NCBI RefSeq assembly: GCF_005938225.1
Contig: NZ_VCPC01000004.1
Location: 372,001 to 436,000 of the forward strand
Direction of reading: 5' to 3'
Length of the DNA stretch: 64,000 bases
From: Arenibacterium halophilum
Lineage (GTDB): Bacteria > Pseudomonadota > Alphaproteobacteria > Rhodobacterales > Rhodobacteraceae
The translations under genes were made by a program, and so were the position numbers. Of the stretch, positions 1 to 9,031 are shown piece by piece. The notes below the pieces were generated by a model. That model ran no database searches. It saw nothing but the letters and a program-made list of their open reading frames with translations, and was not told the DNA's origin. How positions within the stretch are numbered: the stretch's first letter is position 1; each line of letters opens with the position of its first letter.

Positions 1-1844
1 ATAAAACGCTGAACGTCGCCATGAACCGCATCGGAGCCAAGTCCGACAGCGGCGAGGGCGGCGAGGATCCGGCGCATTTCGTGCCCGAGCCCAACGGCGA
101 CAACCCGAGTGCGAAGATCAAGCAGGTTGCCTCGGGCCGCTTTGGCGTGACGGCGGAATACCTGAACCAGTGCGAAGAGCTTGAGATCAAGGTCGCACAG
201 GGCGCGAAGCCGGGCGAAGGTGGTCAGCTTCCGGGCATGAAGGTCACCGACCTGATTGCGCGGCTGCGCCATTCGACCAAGGGCGTGACGCTGATTTCGC
301 CGCCGCCGCACCACGATATCTACAGTATCGAGGATCTGGCCCAGCTGATCTATGACCTGAAACAGATCAACCCGCGCTGCAAGGTGACGGTGAAACTGGT
401 CGCGTCCTCGGGCGTGGGCACGATTGCCGCCGGGGTCGCCAAGGCCAAGGCCGACATCATCCTGATCTCGGGTCACAACGGTGGCACGGGCGCGTCGCCT
501 GCGACCTCGATCAAATACGCCGGTCTGCCGTGGGAAATGGGCCTGACCGAGGCGCATCAGGTGCTGGCGATGAACAAGCTGCGCGATCGCGTGACGTTGC
601 GCACCGATGGCGGTTTGCGCACGGGCCGGGACATCGTGATGGCGGCGATGATGGGGGCCGAAGAGTTCGGCATCGGCACCGCCGCGCTGATCGCGATGGG
701 CTGTATCATGGTGCGCCAGTGCCAGTCGAACACCTGCCCCGTGGGCGTCTGTACGCAAGACGAAGCGCTGCGTGGCAAGTTCACCGGCAACGCCGACAAG
801 GTCGTGAACCTGATCACCTTCTACGCGCAGGAAGTGCGCGAGCTGCTGGCCGCCATCGGCGCCCGGACGCTGGACGAGGTGATCGGCCGCGCCGATCTGC
901 TGGCGCAGGTCAGCCGTGGTTCGGCGCATCTGGATGATCTTGACCTGAACCCGCTGCTGATCACCGTCGATGGCGCGTCCAAGATCAAGTACAATCGCGA
1001 CAAGCCCCGCAACGAGGTGCCCGACACCCTGGACGCCGAAATCGTCCGCGACGCCGCGCGTTTCCTGAAGGACGGCGAAAAGATGCAGCTGTCCTATGCG
1101 GTGCAGAACACGCACCGCACCGTCGGCACCCGCACGTCGAGCCATATTGTGCGCAACTTCGGCATGCGCAACGCCTTCCAGGCCGATCACCTGACGGTGA
1201 AGCTGCAGGGTTCGGCAGGGCAGTCGCTGGGTGCCTTCGCGGCCCCGGGGCTGAAGCTGGAAGTGTCGGGCGATGCCAACGATTACGTCGGCAAGGGCCT
1301 GTCGGGCGGTACCATCGTGGTGCGTCCGCCGATGGCAAGCCCGCTGGTCGCCTCGGACAACACCATCATCGGCAACACCGTGCTGTATGGGGCCACCGAT
1401 GGGTACCTGTTCGCGGCCGGTCGCGCCGGAGAGCGCTTCGCGGTGCGCAACTCGGGCGCGAAGGTGGTGATCGAGGGCTGCGGCAGCAACGGGTGCGAAT
1501 ATATGACCGGCGGTGTTGCCGTCATCCTGGGCGAGATCGGTGCCAACTTTGGCGCGGGCATGACCGGCGGGATGGCGTATCTGTACGATCCCGAGGGCAA
1601 GGCGCGCACCCTGATGAACATGGAAACGCTGGTCACCTGCCCGGTGACAGTGCCCCATTGGGAACTGCAGCTGGAAGACCTGATCGAGCGGCATCTGAAG
1701 GAAACCGGCAGCCGTCGCGCGGCCGATATTCTTCAGCACTGGGATCTGGAAAAGCAGAACTTCCTTCAGGTTTGCCCGAAGGAAATGCTGATCCACTTGG
1801 CCGCACCGCTGAGCCTTGAACAAGGCGCGATCCCCGCGGAGTAG
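1..1844 (+). CDS. gltB: glutamate synthase (NADPH) large subunit, C-terminal part (5' end outside window)
   Basis: The reading frame is open from the window edge, so this is the 3' part (about 614 codons) of a protein normally near 1,500 residues. GltB makes glutamate from glutamine and 2-oxoglutarate in the cytoplasm, together with GltD. The visible part starts in the FMN-binding synthase domain (MNRIGAKSDSGEGGEDP, then SGHNGGTGASP). It contains the three cysteines of the 3Fe-4S cluster (CQSNTCPVGVC, encoded near 721-753) and ends in the glycine-rich beta-helix domain (for example GLSGGTIVV and GNTVLYGATDGYLFAAGRAG). The first in-frame ATG, at 21, is internal and not a start. A stem-loop with a T-run follows the stop codon. 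Identification is firm; only the N-terminal amidotransferase domain is out of view. Confidence 0.96.
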   Translation, partial: KTLNVAMNRIGAKSDSGEGGEDPAHFVPEPNGDNPSAKIKQVASGRFGVTAEYLNQCEELEIKVAQGAKPGEGGQLPGMKVTDLIARLRHSTKGVTLISPPPHHDIYSIEDLAQLIYDLKQINPRCKVTVKLVASSGVGTIAAGVAKAKADIILISGHNGGTGASPATSIKYAGLPWEMGLTEAHQVLAMNKLRDRVTLRTDGGLRTGRDIVMAAMMGAEEFGIGTAALIAMGCIMVRQCQSNTCPVGVCTQDEALRGKFTGNADKVVNLITFYAQEVRELLAAIGARTLDEVIGRADLLAQVSRGSAHLDDLDLNPLLITVDGASKIKYNRDKPRNEVPDTLDAEIVRDAARFLKDGEKMQLSYAVQNTHRTVGTRTSSHIVRNFGMRNAFQADHLTVKLQGSAGQSLGAFAAPGLKLEVSGDANDYVGKGLSGGTIVVRPPMASPLVASDNTIIGNTVLYGATDGYLFAAGRAGERFAVRNSGAKVVIEGCGSNGCEYMTGGVAVILGEIGANFGAGMTGGMAYLYDPEGKARTLMNMETLVTCPVTVPHWELQLEDLIERHLKETGSRRAADILQHWDLEKQNFLQVCPKEMLIHLAAPLSLEQGAIPAE

Positions 1845-1850
1845 CGCAGG

Positions 1851-1903
1851 AAAATCGGCTGGCCCCGATGCGATCTTCGCACCGGGGCCGAATGACCGAT
1901 TTT
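1851..1903 (+). terminator. terminator after gltB
   Basis: A nested stem-loop starts 7 bases after the gltB stop. The outer arms are AAAATCGG (1851-1858) and CCGATTTT (1896-1903), and the inner arms are GGCCCCG (1861-1867) and CGGGGCC (1883-1889). The terminal T-run fits Rho-independent termination. The outer arms are symmetric, so it could work in either direction. Confidence 0.75.
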
Positions 1904-1942
1904 GCAAGTGGCACCGTTGCGCACCTGCGATAGGATGCACCC

Positions 1943-2701
1943 ATGGCAAGACCGGCAGGCAAGCGCAGCAGCAGTAAACGGAAAAGCTCGGGCGATACGA
2001 CCCGCGAGGCGTTGCGCCATCGCGGGTTTCATCCGTTTCGTTGGGCGGGGTTCTGGGTGCTTCGGGGCACGACGATCCTGATCGTTGTCATCCTGGCGCT
2101 GGTGGTGCTGTACCGGTTCGTCAATCCGCCGCTGACCCATACGATCTGGTCCGAATATCGCCGGATCGGGAAGGTCGAGCGTGACTGGGTGCCGATTGAA
2201 GATGTGGCTCCGGTGGTGGCGCGGTCTGTTGTGGCGGCGGAAGATGCGAATTACTGCCTGCACTGGGGATTCGACGTGGTCGCCATTCGCAAGGCGCTGG
2301 AAGATGGCGGCAACCGGGGTGGCTCGACGATCAGCCAGCAGGTTGTGAAGAACGTGTTCCTGTGGCAGGGGCGCAGCTGGATCCGCAAGGCGCTGGAGGC
2401 AGCGATCACCCCGGCTGTCGAGGCAATATGGCCCAAGCGGCGGATCATCGAGGTTTATCTGAACGTGGCCGAGATGGGGGAGGGCGTGTTCGGCATCGAC
2501 GCGGCCGCGCGGCATTATTTCAACGTCTCACCCGACAAGCTGAGCGCGCAGCAAGCCGCCGCCATTGCCGCTGTGCTGCCCGACCCGAAAGATCGCTCGG
2601 CTTCGCGGCCCACGTCATGGCTAAAGAAACGGGCGGCTGGCATTCGTGACGGGGCGGCCACCATTCGCGCAGATGGGCGGGCCGCGTGTTTCGAGGATTG
2701 A
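1943..2701 (+). CDS. mtgA: monofunctional biosynthetic peptidoglycan transglycosylase
   Basis: A 252-residue GT51-family enzyme that polymerises lipid II into glycan strands at the outer face of the inner membrane. The basic N-terminus (residues 1-35) is followed by one hydrophobic segment (about 40-60) that would anchor it. The catalytic motif AAED (Glu at about residue 100) followed by HWGFD is present, as are the downstream family motifs GGSTISQQ and RRIIEVYLNVAEMG. There is no transpeptidase domain, and the length matches MtgA rather than a bifunctional PBP. The gene stands alone between the gltB terminator and a GST gene. Confidence 0.93.
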   Translation: MARPAGKRSSSKRKSSGDTTREALRHRGFHPFRWAGFWVLRGTTILIVVILALVVLYRFVNPPLTHTIWSEYRRIGKVERDWVPIEDVAPVVARSVVAAEDANYCLHWGFDVVAIRKALEDGGNRGGSTISQQVVKNVFLWQGRSWIRKALEAAITPAVEAIWPKRRIIEVYLNVAEMGEGVFGIDAAARHYFNVSPDKLSAQQAAAIAAVLPDPKDRSASRPTSWLKKRAAGIRDGAATIRADGRAACFED

Positions 2702-2756
2702 ATCTTTCCCCATGACACGGCACACCTGAGCCTGTTCACCACAACCACGGATCATC

Positions 2757-3422
2757 ATGGCCCGCCTGTTTCACGTTCCCCTCTCGCCGTTCTGCCGCAA
2801 GGTCCGACTGAGCCTTGCGGAAAAGAGGATAGAGGTTGAACTGGTCGAGGAACGATACTGGGAAGCCGATGCAGATTTCCTGCGGCGCAACCCGGCGGCC
2901 AAGGTGCCGGTGCTGCGGCTGGACGGGAAGATGCTGGCCGAGAGCGCCGCGATTTGTGAATACATCGAGGAAACCCGCCCCGAACCGCCGCTGATGCCCA
3001 CCGATCCCGAGGGCCGGTTCGAGGTGCGCCGTCTGGTGGGCTGGTTCGATGACAAGTTCCACCACGAGGTGACCTCGAAACTGCTGTATGAGCGGGTGAA
3101 CAAGAAGGTCACCGGGCGCGGCTATCCTGACAGTCGCAACGTGAAGGACGGCGCCAAGGCGATCAAGTATCACCTGGATTACATGACCTGGCTGCTGGAT
3201 CATCGCCGCTGGCTGGCCGGGGATTCCATGACGCTGGCCGATTTCGCCGCAGCCGCGCATCTGTCTTCTTTGGACTACATCTCGGACGTGGATTGGAACC
3301 GCAGCCAGGCGGTGAAGGACTGGTACGCCAAGATCAAGTCGCGTCCGGCGTTCCGGTCGATCCTGGCCGATCAGATCCCGGGGTTCCGGCCTCCTCCGCA
3401 TTATGCCGATCTTGATTTCTGA
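2757..3422 (+). CDS. glutathione S-transferase family protein
   Basis: A 221-residue cytoplasmic protein with an N-terminal thioredoxin-fold GST domain. The active-site region reads PLSPFCRKVRLSL (about residues 8-20), followed by the cis-proline motif AAKVPVL and the ESAAICEYIEE stretch that binds the glutathione gamma-glutamyl group. The C-terminal half is the all-helical GST domain, with the typical LADFAAAAHLSSLDY segment. The substrate cannot be read from sequence. It is not fused to another domain, and no obvious pathway partner lies next to it. Confidence 0.85.
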   Translation: MARLFHVPLSPFCRKVRLSLAEKRIEVELVEERYWEADADFLRRNPAAKVPVLRLDGKMLAESAAICEYIEETRPEPPLMPTDPEGRFEVRRLVGWFDDKFHHEVTSKLLYERVNKKVTGRGYPDSRNVKDGAKAIKYHLDYMTWLLDHRRWLAGDSMTLADFAAAAHLSSLDYISDVDWNRSQAVKDWYAKIKSRPAFRSILADQIPGFRPPPHYADLDF

Positions 3423-3428
3423 GCGTGG

Positions 3429-3461
3429 CGGGGGGCCTTGGCCCCCCCTCGCCTTTGGCGA
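3429..3461. repeat. two tandem hairpin-forming inverted repeats
   Basis: Seven bases after the GST stop, a run of G plus GCC is followed by TT and its complement (about 3429-3447). A second small hairpin with arms TCGCC and GGCGA follows. Together they precede a copy of the dispersed intergenic element and may serve as a transcription stop for the GST gene, although no clear T-run follows. Confidence 0.5.
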
Positions 3462-3463
3462 GT

Positions 3464-3492
3464 CCCCCCGAGAGTATTTGTGGAATGATGAA
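3464..3492 (+). repeat. dispersed intergenic element, variant copy A
   Basis: The stretch CCCCCCGAGAGTATTTG followed by TGGAATGATGAA resembles the element seen at 14784, 14834, 27529 and 63970 (C/G-rich lead, GAGTATTT core, purine-rich AAG/ATGAA tail). It ends three bases before the queG start, so it replaces a normal leader. This copy diverges from the others in the tail (TGATGAA instead of AAGAAG). Confidence 0.5.
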
Positions 3493-3494
3493 CC

Positions 3495-4535
3495 ATGGGC
3501 GCGGATCTGAAGGCGCGGCTGGTGGCGCAGGCCCGCGACGAGGGGTTCGTGGCCTGCCGGGTGTGTCGTCCCGGCGATGTGCCCGAGGTGGCCGGGCGGC
3601 TGGCCGAGTTTCTTGAGCTTGGGCGCCATGGTCAGATGGGTTGGATGGCCGAGCGCAGCCATTGGCGCGGCGATCCGGCCGCGCTGTGGCCCGAGGCGCG
3701 CTCGGTCATCATGCTGGCCGAGAGTTATACGCCCGAGGTGGACCCGCGTGCGGTGTTGGAGCGGTCGGAGCGTGGGGCGATTTCGGTCTATGCGCAGAAC
3801 CGCGACTATCATGACCTGGTGAAGAAGCGGTTGAAGCGGCTGGCGCGCTGGCTGATCGACGCGGCGGGCGGGGCCGAGGTGAAGGTGTTCGTGGATACCG
3901 CGCCGGTCCCGGAGAAGCCGTTGGGGCAGGCGGCGGGGCTGGGTTGGCAGGGCAAGCATACCAACCTGTTGAGCCGCGATTGGGGCAACTGGGCGTTTCT
4001 GGGATCGATCTTTACCACGCTGGAATTACCGGTGGATGCGCCCGAGGTGGACCATTGCGGATCGTGCCGAGCCTGTCTGGATGTGTGCCCGACAGACGCC
4101 TTTCCCGCACCTTATCAGCTGGATGCGCGGCGGTGCATTTCTTACCTGACGATCGAGCATCACGGGCCGGTTGATCCCGAATTGCGGGCGCTGATGGGCA
4201 ACCGGATTTACGGCTGCGACGATTGTCTGGCCGTCTGCCCGTGGAACAAGTTCGCCGTGGCGGCGAGCGATATGCGCTATACCGCGCGGCCCGATCTGGT
4301 GGCGCCGGAGCTGGCTGAACTGGCTGTCCTGGAAGATGCGGCATTTCGGGCGATGTTTTCCGGCTCGCCCATCAAGCGGATCGGGCGGAACCGGTTCGTG
4401 CGGAATGTGCTGTATGCCATCGGCAATTCGGGTCGTACCGCGTTGCGCGCGGTGGCGCAGGGTTTGGTGGATGATGCGGACCCGACGGTTGCGGATGCGG
4501 CGCGCTGGGCTGCGGAACGATTGGCGGAGGTATAG
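3495..4535 (+). CDS. queG: epoxyqueuosine reductase
   Basis: A 346-residue cobalamin- and Fe-S-dependent enzyme that carries out the last step of queuosine synthesis in tRNA (epoxyqueuosine to queuosine). It has the N-terminal DUF1730-type region with [10 protein letters not shown] and the two ferredoxin-like clusters in the C-terminal half ([16 protein letters not shown] and [13 protein letters not shown]). The region [23 protein letters not shown] is characteristic of the family. A C-terminal HEAT-like tail (about residues 300-346) is present, as in longer QueG proteins. The next gene starts two bases after its stop. Confidence 0.93.
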   Translation: MGADLKARLVAQARDEGFVACRVCRPGDVPEVAGRLAEFLELGRHGQMGWMAERSHWRGDPAALWPEARSVIMLAESYTPEVDPRAVLERSERGAISVYAQNRDYHDLVKKRLKRLARWLIDAAGGAEVKVFVDTAPVPEKPLGQAAGLGWQGKHTNLLSRDWGNWAFLGSIFTTLELPVDAPEVDHCGSCRACLDVCPTDAFPAPYQLDARRCISYLTIEHHGPVDPELRALMGNRIYGCDDCLAVCPWNKFAVAASDMRYTARPDLVAPELAELAVLEDAAFRAMFSGSPIKRIGRNRFVRNVLYAIGNSGRTALRAVAQGLVDDADPTVADAARWAAERLAEV

Positions 4536-4537
4536 GG

Positions 4538-6535
4538 ATGGCGATCCTGTTGGGCGTGGACACGGGCGGGACCTATACCGATGCGGTGTTGCTGCGCGAT
4601 GAGACCGAGGTGCTGGCCAGCGCCAAGGCCCTGACGACTCGGCAGGACCTGGCGATTGGCGTGGGCGCCGCCGTGTCGCGGGTTTTGGAGCAGGCCGGGG
4701 TGCAGCCGGGCGAGATTGCGCTGGCCTCGCTCTCGACCACCCTGGCGACGAACGCCTTGGTCGAGGGGCAGGGCGGGCGCGTCGGGCTGATTTATGTCGG
4801 GTTTCGCGAGGGCGACCTGGAGCGCCACGGGCTGACCGAGGTGTTGCGCGGCGATCCGGCGGTCTGCATCGGCGGCGGGCATGACCATGGCGGGGGCGAG
4901 GCCGCGCCGCTGGATATGGCGGCGCTGGGCGCCTTCCTGGAGCAGGTCGGCGATCAGGTCAGCGCCTTTGCCGTGGCGGGGCAATTCGCCACCCGCAACC
5001 CCGCGCATGAGCTGGCCGTGGCCGAGGCGATTGGCGCGCGCACCGGCGCGCCGGTGACCTGTTCGCACCAGCTGTCGGCGCGGCTGAACGGGCCGAAGCG
5101 GGCGTTGACCGCCGTGTTAAACGCGCGGCTGTTGGGGATGATCGACGCGCTGATCGGGCGGGCGCAGGATCGGTTGCACGACATGGGGATTCATGCGCCG
5201 CTGATGGTGGTGCGGGGCGATGGCGCGCTGATGGCCGCCGAACAGGCGCGGCTGCGTCCGATCGAGACCATCCTGAGCGGGCCGGCGGCGTCGATCGTGG
5301 GGGCGCGCTGGCTGACCGGAGCGCAGGATGCGCTGGTGTCGGACATCGGTGGCACCACCACCGACGTGGCGCTGCTGCGCGACGGGCGTCCGGCGTTGGA
5401 TCCGGCGGGTGCTTCGGTTGGCGGGCATCGGACTATGGTCGAGGCCGTGGCGATGCGCACCACCGGGCTGGGCGGTGACAGCCAGGTGCATGTCGTGACC
5501 GAGGGCCTGGGCGGTGGCGTGCGGCTTGGGCCGCGCCGGGTGATCCCTGTGGCGCTGATCGCGGCGGAAGCGTCGGAAGTGGTGCATGGCGCCTTGGATG
5601 CGCAGCTGCGGGCGACGGTGCCCGGAGAGCTGGACGCGCGGTTTGCGCGTGCCTTGCCGGGGGTCTCTCAAGCGGGGCTGGCGCCGCGCGAACGCGATCT
5701 GTTGGATCGGTTGGGCGCGGGTGTCATGCCGTTGCAGGCGTTGCTGCGCACGCGGATGGATCATGGCGCGCTGGGGCGGCTGGTGGATCGCGGGCTGGTG
5801 CAGCTGGCCGGGGTCACGCCGTCGGATGCGCTGCATGTGCTGGGGCGGTTGGACAGCTGGGATGCCGAGGCCTCGGCCAAGGCGCTGGCGCTGATGGTGC
5901 GGCGGCGGGTGGGCAGCGGCGAGCGGCTGGCACCGGATGCGCCTGCGCTGGCGGAACTTATTGTAAACCAAATGACCGAGCAGACGGTGCATGCGCTGCT
6001 GGAAGCGGCCTTTGTCGAGGAAACCGGCGATTTCGGCGCGCCGCCCGATGTGCTGGCGCGGCATCCGCTGGTGCGGGCTGGGCTGGACGGGCATCGCGGG
6101 ATCGTGGCGGTGGACCTGCGGCTGAACCGCGACGTGGTGGGGTTGGGGGCCTCGGCTCCGGCGTGGTATCCGGCGGTGGGCGACAGGCTGGGCTGTCGGA
6201 TGATCCTGCCGGAACACGCGGGCGTGGCGAATGCCATCGGTGCGGTGGTGGGGCGGGTGACGGTGCGCCGGTCGGGCACGGTGACCAGCCCGGCCGAGGG
6301 GCGATACCGCGCGCACCTGCCCGAGGGCCCCGAGGATTTCGCCAGCCCCGAAGACGCGATGGCGCGGCTTGAGAGCCATTTGCGGGCCGACGCGGGTGCA
6401 GCGGCGGCCGGGGCAGAGGCGGTGCAATTCACCACCGACCGTGACATTCGCACCGCGCGGACCGAAGCCCGCGAGGTGTTTGTCGAAGCGATGATTACCG
6501 TCGAGGCCAGCGGGCGGCCCCGCATGGCCAGCTAG
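4538..6535 (+). CDS. hydantoinase/oxoprolinase family protein
   Basis: A 665-residue protein of the HyuA/oxoprolinase family, whose known members are ATP-dependent amidohydrolases acting on hydantoins or 5-oxoproline, or acetone carboxylase subunits. The N-terminal actin-like nucleotide site reads GVDTGGTYTDAVLL (residues 5-18), and a second phosphate-binding motif, SDIGGTTTDVALL, lies near residue 270. No HyuB-type partner gene is next to it, so the activity and substrate cannot be named. It follows queG by two bases and is probably co-transcribed. It ends three bases from the convergent msrA gene. Confidence 0.85.
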   Translation: MAILLGVDTGGTYTDAVLLRDETEVLASAKALTTRQDLAIGVGAAVSRVLEQAGVQPGEIALASLSTTLATNALVEGQGGRVGLIYVGFREGDLERHGLTEVLRGDPAVCIGGGHDHGGGEAAPLDMAALGAFLEQVGDQVSAFAVAGQFATRNPAHELAVAEAIGARTGAPVTCSHQLSARLNGPKRALTAVLNARLLGMIDALIGRAQDRLHDMGIHAPLMVVRGDGALMAAEQARLRPIETILSGPAASIVGARWLTGAQDALVSDIGGTTTDVALLRDGRPALDPAGASVGGHRTMVEAVAMRTTGLGGDSQVHVVTEGLGGGVRLGPRRVIPVALIAAEASEVVHGALDAQLRATVPGELDARFARALPGVSQAGLAPRERDLLDRLGAGVMPLQALLRTRMDHGALGRLVDRGLVQLAGVTPSDALHVLGRLDSWDAEASAKALALMVRRRVGSGERLAPDAPALAELIVNQMTEQTVHALLEAAFVEETGDFGAPPDVLARHPLVRAGLDGHRGIVAVDLRLNRDVVGLGASAPAWYPAVGDRLGCRMILPEHAGVANAIGAVVGRVTVRRSGTVTSPAEGRYRAHLPEGPEDFASPEDAMARLESHLRADAGAAAAGAEAVQFTTDRDIRTARTEAREVFVEAMITVEASGRPRMAS

Positions 6536-6538
6536 GCG

Positions 6539-7048
6539 CTATTCGGCGGCGTTGCGGCGCGGCAGAACCCAGTCGGGCCGCGCAAAGTGGCAGGTATAGC
6601 CGTTCGGCAGCCTTTGCAGGTAATCCTGATGCTCGGGCTCGGCCTCCCAGAAATCGCCGACCGGCTCCACCTCGGTCACCACGCGGCCGGGCCACAGGCC
6701 CGAGGCGTTGACATCGGCGATGGTATCCTCGGCTGTGGCTTTCTGCGCCTCGTCGACGTAGTAGATGGCCGAGCGATAGGACAGCCCCCGGTCGTTGCCC
6801 TGCCGGTTCAGCGTGCTTGGGTCGTGGATCTGAAAGAAGAATTCAAGCAAGTCCCGATAGCTGATGACCGACGGGTCAAAGGTGATCTCGATGCCCTCGG
6901 CGTGGGTGCCGTGGTTGCGATAGGTGGCATTCGGCACGTCGCCGCCGGTATAGCCAACGCGGGTGTCGATCACGCCGGGCTTGTGGCGGATCAGTTCCTG
7001 CATCCCCCAGAAACAGCCCCCGGCCAGAACTGCGCGTTCAGTGCTCAT
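6539..7048 (-). CDS. msrA: peptide-methionine (S)-S-oxide reductase MsrA
   Basis: A 169-residue enzyme that reduces the S-epimer of methionine sulfoxide in proteins and free methionine. The active-site motif GCFWGMQ is at about residues 11-17 and is followed by RVGYTGG, then the family-typical [14 protein letters not shown] and [12 protein letters not shown]. The start at 7048 ([11 protein letters not shown]) was preferred to upstream in-frame starts because it overlaps the msrB stop as ATGA and gives the normal length. The overlap implies translational coupling with msrB, so both sulfoxide epimers are repaired from one transcript. Confidence 0.95.
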   Translation of the reverse strand: MSTERAVLAGGCFWGMQELIRHKPGVIDTRVGYTGGDVPNATYRNHGTHAEGIEITFDPSVISYRDLLEFFFQIHDPSTLNRQGNDRGLSYRSAIYYVDEAQKATAEDTIADVNASGLWPGRVVTEVEPVGDFWEAEPEHQDYLQRLPNGYTCHFARPDWVLPRRNAAE

Positions 7049-7494
7049 GCCACATCCTCCACCTGATCGACGTAGGCGCCATAGCCTTCGGCCTCCATAT
7101 CGTTGCGGTGGATGAACCGCAGCGAGGCCGAGTTGATGCAATACCGCAGCCCGCCCCGATCGCGCGGACCGTCGGGGAAGACATGGCCAAGGTGGCTGTC
7201 GCCGTGTTTCGACCGCACCTCGGTGCGGATCATGCCAAGGCTGCGATCTTCGATCTCGGTCACATGGTCCGTCACCAGCGGCTTGGTGAAGCTGGGCCAG
7301 CCGCAGCCGGATTCATACTTGTCGGCCGAGGCGAACAGGGGTTCGCCCGACACGATATCGACATAGATGCCGGGTTCCTTGTTATACAGCAGCTTGCCGG
7401 TGCCGGGGCGTTCGGTGCCGCTGTTCTGGGTCACATAGAATTCTTCTTCGGACAGCGCGCTGATGCGGTCCGGATCCTTGGTATAGGTGGCCAT
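7045..7494 (-). CDS. msrB: peptide-methionine (R)-S-oxide reductase MsrB
   Basis: A 149-residue enzyme that reduces R-methionine sulfoxide residues. The motifs [19 protein letters not shown] and the catalytic-cysteine box [11 protein letters not shown] are all present. The two CxxC pairs that bind zinc in many MsrB proteins are absent ([12 protein letters not shown] stands where IYxCxxCGxPLF would be), so this is the zinc-free form. The start at 7494 has a strong GGAGG seven bases upstream; an in-frame ATG at 7506 would add four residues. Its stop overlaps the msrA start. Confidence 0.94.
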   Translation of the reverse strand: MATYTKDPDRISALSEEEFYVTQNSGTERPGTGKLLYNKEPGIYVDIVSGEPLFASADKYESGCGWPSFTKPLVTDHVTEIEDRSLGMIRTEVRSKHGDSHLGHVFPDGPRDRGGLRYCINSASLRFIHRNDMEAEGYGAYVDQVEDVA

Positions 7495-7583
7495 CGTGTC
7501 CTCCATGAGTCGGCTTGTTTCAGTAGATGGGGCGCCGGGCGCGAAATCAAACCCGTTTGCGCCCCAAACCTTTGTGAGCGGCG

Positions 7584-8522
7584 TCAGGGTTTGACGGGCG
7601 GCTTGGTGTTTGCTGGCCGGTTCGGTTGGCGCGACAGCTGCACGGCAAGGATTCCGGCGGTGATGATCAGCACACCCACCACGTCCAGCGCGCGCAGCGC
7701 CTCGCCCAGCAGGACGGCGGCAATGGCCACGCCAAACACCGGGTTCAGAAAGTGGAACGTTGCCGCGCGGGTCGGGCCGATCCGGTCCAGCAGCAGGAAC
7801 CAGATGAAGGTCGCCGCCAGCCCGGGGAACAGCGTGGTATAGGCAAAGGCCGCCAGCAACGGCCACGACGGTTCGACCCGCACGGTTTCAAAGATCGGCG
7901 TGGCGGCAAACAAGACGGCCGAGCCGACCAGCATCTGCAAGCCGACGATCATCATGAAATTCCCGCCCGAGGTCGCCCCCCGCACGGCCAGCGTGGCAAA
8001 GGCCAGCGCCAGCACGCCGATGCCGCAGAGCACGATACCCATGATATCGACGCCTGCGCTGATGCGGCTGCCCATGATCAGCGCGACGCCGGCGAACCCC
8101 GCCAGCAGGCCCAGAATACCAAGGGGGCGCAGTTTTTCGCCAAAGATCAGCCAGCTTGCCAACGCCACCAGCAGCGGCATGGACGAGGCGATGATCGCGG
8201 CCAGCCCGGCCTCGACCGTCTGCATGGCGACGAAGTTCAAACCAAGATACAGCGCGTTCTGGCAGACGCCGAACAGGATGGTCGCATACCATTGCTTCGG
8301 CGTAAGCCGCCACGTCTGCCCCATCGCCCGCGCAATCGCCACGCCCAGCAGGCCGGAAATCAGGAACCGTGCGCCAAGCGAGAACAGCGGCGAGGCATCG
8401 GCCACGATGATCCGGGCCGAGGTAAAGGCCGAGGACCACATGAAGGCAAACACCAGCCCCATCAGGATGGCGCCGGTATCCACGGGCGCGGCGGCGGGGC
8501 GGGTGTCGGTTGTTTGGGTCAT
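7584..8522 (-). CDS. DMT-superfamily (EamA) transporter
   Basis: A 312-residue polytopic inner-membrane protein with about ten hydrophobic segments arranged as two EamA repeats (roughly residues 17-150 and 160-300). The family exports amino acids, metabolites or drugs; the substrate is not predictable here. The first helix region reads [20 protein letters not shown], a typical EamA start. The gene is transcribed towards msrBA with an 89-base gap and lies just downstream of the HU terminator. Confidence 0.85.
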   Translation of the reverse strand: MTQTTDTRPAAAPVDTGAILMGLVFAFMWSSAFTSARIIVADASPLFSLGARFLISGLLGVAIARAMGQTWRLTPKQWYATILFGVCQNALYLGLNFVAMQTVEAGLAAIIASSMPLLVALASWLIFGEKLRPLGILGLLAGFAGVALIMGSRISAGVDIMGIVLCGIGVLALAFATLAVRGATSGGNFMMIVGLQMLVGSAVLFAATPIFETVRVEPSWPLLAAFAYTTLFPGLAATFIWFLLLDRIGPTRAATFHFLNPVFGVAIAAVLLGEALRALDVVGVLIITAGILAVQLSRQPNRPANTKPPVKP

Positions 8523-8549
8523 GGATGTCTTTCGTCTGCGCGGGCAACG

Positions 8550-8580
8550 AAAAAGGGCCGCCCGTTCGGGGCGACCCTTT
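8550..8580 (-). terminator. Rho-independent terminator after the HU gene
   Basis: On the minus strand, arms AAAGGGTCGCCC and GGGCGGCCCTTT (8569-8580 and 8552-8563, one G-U pair) enclose a short loop and run into five T residues. It lies 24 bases after the HU stop. Confidence 0.8.
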
Positions 8581-8604
8581 CCGAAATCCCTCGGGGATGC
8601 AAGA

Positions 8605-8892
8605 TCAGCCGTTCACGCTGTCCTTGAGCGCCTTGGCGATGGTCATCTTCACGACCTTGTCGGCGTCTTTCTTGAACTGCTCGCCGGTGGCGGGGTTGCG
8701 AACCATGCGCTCGGGGCGTTCGCGGCAGTAGATTTTGCCGACGCCGGGCAGGGTGACCGAGCCGCCTTCCGACACTTCCTTGGTGATCAGGTTGCAGACG
8801 GCGTCCAGCGCGGCGCCTGCGGCTTTCTTGTCGGTGCCCATCTCTTCTGCAAGTGCTGCTACGAGCTGGGTCTTGGTCATTGCTTTTGCCAT
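8605..8892 (-). CDS. HU family DNA-binding protein
   Basis: A 95-residue nucleoid protein of the HU/IHF fold. It matches HU in length and in the segments KTQLVAALAEEMG, GSVTLPGVGKIYCRERPER and VRNPATGE, the last belonging to the DNA-bending arm. It lacks features that would mark it as IHF alpha or beta. A 139-base AT-richer region separates it from the amn gene, and a good terminator follows it, so it is probably a single-gene, highly expressed unit. The cysteine in the arm (IYCRERPER) is unusual for HU. Confidence 0.92.
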   Translation of the reverse strand: MAKAMTKTQLVAALAEEMGTDKKAAGAALDAVCNLITKEVSEGGSVTLPGVGKIYCRERPERMVRNPATGEQFKKDADKVVKMTIAKALKDSVNG

Positions 8893-9031
8893 TGTTTTTC
8901 TCCTTTAGCGCCCGAGCATTTGGGCCTCGTCCGCGCATTTTAGCGTTATATGGTGGGAGAACACAACGAATTGTGGTGTTTGCCAAGTGCAAAACAGCCT
9001 GTTTTCCGCGCTTTTTCGCCTGAAAACGCCT

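Noticed and set aside
2736..3959. Long minus-strand open frame over the GST and queG genes
   Set aside because: It is antisense to two well-supported genes, and its translation is rich in Arg, His, Pro and Gln as expected for a GC-rich shadow frame.
5117..6427. 436-codon minus-strand frame over the hydantoinase-family gene
   Set aside because: It is the antisense shadow of a gene with clear actin-fold motifs, and no domain can be seen in it.
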